Below are positions 5,197 through 7,125 of a stretch of DNA of 7,125 bases, one piece after another. The translations under genes were made by a program, and so were the position numbers. The stretch's first letter is position 1. Each line of letters opens with the position of its first letter. Under the pieces are notes generated by a model, which was not told where the DNA came from, made no database searches, and saw only the letters and a program-made list of their open reading frames with translations. This stretch comes from Alphaproteobacteria bacterium (GTDB lineage: Bacteria > Pseudomonadota > Alphaproteobacteria > UBA9219), in the NCBI GenBank assembly GCA_028693775.1, contig JAQUUS010000084.1, positions 1 to 7,125 of the forward strand, given 5' to 3'.

Positions 5197-6254
5197 AACG
5201 AAACCCTCTTGTCCTGCCCGCGACCCGCGCCCGAAGGCCTCAAAGCCTCGTCCTGCGGCTCAATCTGAAGACGCATCAAATTTCCGTAAGCGGCAATCGT
5301 CTTCTCTCCCTCGTCGCGAAGGCCTTCCGATATGAAATCGGCGCGGTCCAGCGCCCGTCCGAGGCAATCGATAACGAACGGAAACGATACTTTTTTAAAA
5401 GTCGAATAAACATTGTCCTTAAACGCCAGGAATTCCTCTCTGGAACAATTCCAGAAAGCCTTCCTGAACTCTTCGAACGAAGCTTCTGTCACGCGCCGCC
5501 CCGCCATCTCGGTCAAAACGAGGTTCTGCAACTGATACCCGCTCAGAATGGCCGTATAGGAATTCGGAACAGGGCGCTTTTCCAACAAAGCGTCGCACCC
5601 CATGGCCGTGGCATACTCGGGCAAAGAGCGCCCCGAAAAAGCCCCCAGCCTCCGCGCATCGATATAAACCCGCACAACGTCCCTGTCTCCGCCGAGTCTC
5701 AGAAATTGCGAGATCGCAAACCCGTCGGCCAAAAACTCGCCATCGCCCCCGGACGCGTGGAAAAGGGAGTGGCCGCCCTCATGAAGCTGCCCTATATCCA
5801 GAAGGGAAGCGTCTATCCTCGTCTCGCCCAGCGGCGCGCCGGCAAGCAAGGACAATTTGCGCTCAAGCCTCAAATAAGGAGAATCGGGAAACAAAACGGC
5901 ATAGCAAGAAGACGTAAAAAAGCGCTCGCGGTCCGTAAACCAGTCGCCGAAAATGTTTTGTCCGACTTCGCGCGCATGCTCCGTAAGAAACGAGCCCGGA
6001 TATTGCAAGCCGCAAAAGTAGGGGCCGATATTGAAAGGCGTCTTCACGAGCGAAAAACTTCCGAGATTGCGCGCCATGGCCACGAAGCCCGGATGCAAAT
6101 TCGTAGCGGCGGCATCTCTCCTGATTTTTTGACTTTCTGTAAAAACAAAATCGGGATCGACCGAAAAAACCTTTTCGTCCAGCAACTGCCGCCGGTCATC
6201 GATCTCAACCGGAACCTCAAGAAGTTTGCACAGTTCGTTTTCGGTCACGATCAT
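5193..6254 (-). CDS. Putative HEXXH zinc metallopeptidase, array copy 2 (middle)
   Basis: A 353-aa soluble homologue of both neighbours, also without a signal peptide. The metal site HEGGH is at 158-162, with Glu173 of EFLADGFA as probable third ligand. It keeps exactly the same numbering as the last copy for Ala176-Asp177, GGD 188-190, ARR 200-202, PEY 212-214 and Cys220. The N-terminus shares V-x-IDDR (about 16-21) with the last copy. The C-terminal helix reads LGRALDRADF then RDEGEKTIAAY. The tail after residue 330 is polar and Gly/Arg-rich, and its codons also supply the ribosome site for the next gene. The ATG at 6252-6254 lies in an ATGA overlap with the previous stop, with AAGGGG-like bases at 6263-6270. 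This is a divergent paralogue rather than a recent duplicate: identity is high around the motifs and low elsewhere. Function unknown. Confidence 0.85.
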   Translation of the reverse strand: MIVTENELCKLLEVPVEIDDRRQLLDEKVFSVDPDFVFTESQKIRRDAAATNLHPGFVAMARNLGSFSLVKTPFNIGPYFCGLQYPGSFLTEHAREVGQNIFGDWFTDRERFFTSSCYAVLFPDSPYLRLERKLSLLAGAPLGETRIDASLLDIGQLHEGGHSLFHASGGDGEFLADGFAISQFLRLGGDRDVVRVYIDARRLGAFSGRSLPEYATAMGCDALLEKRPVPNSYTAILSGYQLQNLVLTEMAGRRVTEASFEEFRKAFWNCSREEFLAFKDNVYSTFKKVSFPFVIDCLGRALDRADFISEGLRDEGEKTIAAYGNLMRLQIEPQDEALRPSGAGRGQDKRVSL

Positions 6255-7125
6255 AAAGCAGGCCCCTTCCCGCCGAACGGGGCCACCGAACGAGGCTTGC
6301 AGGAACCCAGCTGCGCCGCTTCGCTCAAATCGCGGCCTCCGACAAGGCGGTCATAAGCGGCAATCGTCTTTTCGCCTTCCTCGCGCACATCTTCGTCAAC
6401 GAAGTCCGCCTTCTCCAATGCGCGTTCGAGGAAGGTAATCATGGCGGAGCACGTTGCCATCTGGAAAGTCAGATGAACCCCGTGGGCCCTCGAGTCTCTT
6501 TCTTTCGGCCCAAGCAAATACATATCCTGCGTCAGGTTGCCAAAAACATCTTCGGTCATGCGCTGGCCTGAGAATTCGAACATCGCGAGGCTTTGAGCCA
6601 GCTCAGCCGGAACGGAAGCCCACAAAGGGGACGGAATATCGCCGTCGTCCAAAACCGCCTCGCACATCGGAGCCGTTGCATAGGCGGGCAAGGAAAAGCC
6701 CGAAAAATAAGCAATCCTTCGCGCGTCGATAAAATCCTGAATATTTTCCCTGTCGCCGCCGCGCGCCTTGTACTGCGTCACGGCAAAAGCATCGGCCAGC
6801 ATTTCACGTTCGATGCCATCGCTCAAAATCAACCCGTGAGCCCCCTCATGAAGAAGAAAAATATCCGTAAAATCGGGTATTTTCTTCGCATCGCGCAGGT
6901 CGGCAAAATAGGTCAAAACCTCATCCGCCTGCACAAAGGGGGAATTCGTATAAACGATGGAGAAATAAGCTGTCGAATATTTGTTGGAATACCCCTCCAG
7001 CCAGCCTCCGAAAATTTCCTGTCCCTTGTCACGCGCGCATTCCGATAAAGAGATCTTCGCTCCATGAAAAGAGGAGTTCGCCGCGAGCGGCCCGAACGGC
7101 GCATTTGCATGAACGTCGCCTCCAT
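6251..7125 (-). CDS. Putative HEXXH zinc metallopeptidase, array copy 1 (5' end cut by window edge)
   Basis: The frame is open to the right edge: codons start at 7123 and give 290 residues with no start in view; the internal Met at 6934 is not the beginning. By alignment with the middle copy about 65 N-terminal residues lie outside the window. The visible part starts around PFGPLAANSSFHG and continues with GQEIFGGWLEGYS, matching EIGDKVFGGWL and EVGQNIFGDWF of the other copies. The metal site reads HEGAH (partial residues 92-96), then Glu107 in EMLADAFAV, GGD, ARR, PAYATA, a Cys equivalent to Cys220, and the C-terminal LERALEKADF and REEGEKTIAAY. It is the most divergent copy, with a shorter segment before HEGAH. 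Its last codons carry the ribosome site of the next gene, and its TGA overlaps that gene's ATG. Function unknown. Confidence 0.82.
   Translation of the reverse strand, partial: GGDVHANAPFGPLAANSSFHGAKISLSECARDKGQEIFGGWLEGYSNKYSTAYFSIVYTNSPFVQADEVLTYFADLRDAKKIPDFTDIFLLHEGAHGLILSDGIEREMLADAFAVTQYKARGGDRENIQDFIDARRIAYFSGFSLPAYATAPMCEAVLDDGDIPSPLWASVPAELAQSLAMFEFSGQRMTEDVFGNLTQDMYLLGPKERDSRAHGVHLTFQMATCSAMITFLERALEKADFVDEDVREEGEKTIAAYDRLVGGRDLSEAAQLGSCKPRSVAPFGGKGPAL

Noticed and set aside
6913..7125. Minus-strand open frame of 70 codons beginning at the right edge
   Set aside because: It is out of frame with the first metallopeptidase copy, whose own frame reads through this stretch and aligns with its paralogues.
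4105..7125. ImmA/ImmR-like or IrrE-like phage regulator module
   Set aside because: The metal-site pattern is similar, but there is no helix-turn-helix partner gene or domain, the proteins are longer, and three copies in tandem do not fit that module.
1..7125. CRISPR array, tRNA, rRNA or insertion sequence
   Set aside because: No regularly spaced repeats, no tRNA cloverleaf or rRNA-like stretch, and no transposase frame were seen on either strand.

Overview
The window reads as a piece of an alphaproteobacterial chromosome of moderately high GC. Three things support this: the gene order small coiled-coil gene / zapA / 6S RNA / 5-formyltetrahydrofolate cyclo-ligase, a full CtrA-type box (TTAA-N7-TTAA), and a cluster of GANTC (CcrM-type) sites in front of the division genes. 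Genus cannot be told. All genes I can support lie on the minus strand, so transcription runs from right to left in these coordinates.

From right to left: (1) 7125-4105, three consecutive, clearly homologous genes for soluble HEXXH-type putative zinc metallopeptidases. Each is joined to the next by a 4-bp ATGA stop/start overlap; the first is cut by the window edge. (2) 4104-3966, a compact regulatory region with a weak hairpin, a 14-bp palindrome made of two GANTC sites, a good sigma70-like promoter and a CtrA box lying over its -10 and start point. (3) 3965-3409, a 74-aa coiled-coil protein (DUF4164/ZapB-like in position and character) followed by ZapA, a Z-ring factor. (4) About 3399-3239, 6S RNA, with its own predicted promoter overlapping the zapA stop codon. 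(5) 3225-2644, 5-formyltetrahydrofolate cyclo-ligase. (6) 2530-1061, cysteinyl-tRNA synthetase. (7) 1009-1, a lipoprotein-type HlyD/YbhG-like membrane-fusion protein, overlapped by ATGA with the start of an ABC transporter ATPase that runs off the left edge.

The housekeeping part is conventional. The division pair appears to be under cell-cycle control: the CtrA box is placed for repression, and one GANTC site sits between -35 and -10, the arrangement known for GcrA/CcrM-controlled promoters. The fusion protein and ATPase should form an export pump with ABC-2 permeases expected beyond the left edge.

The unusual part is the metallopeptidase array. The three copies keep the same residue register around HEG(G/A)H, a downstream E-(M/F)-L-A-D, an A-R-R motif and a shared cysteine, but differ strongly elsewhere. 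None has a visible signal peptide or membrane segment. I do not recognise a named family or a function, and the operon continues to the right. This is the best candidate for something undescribed.
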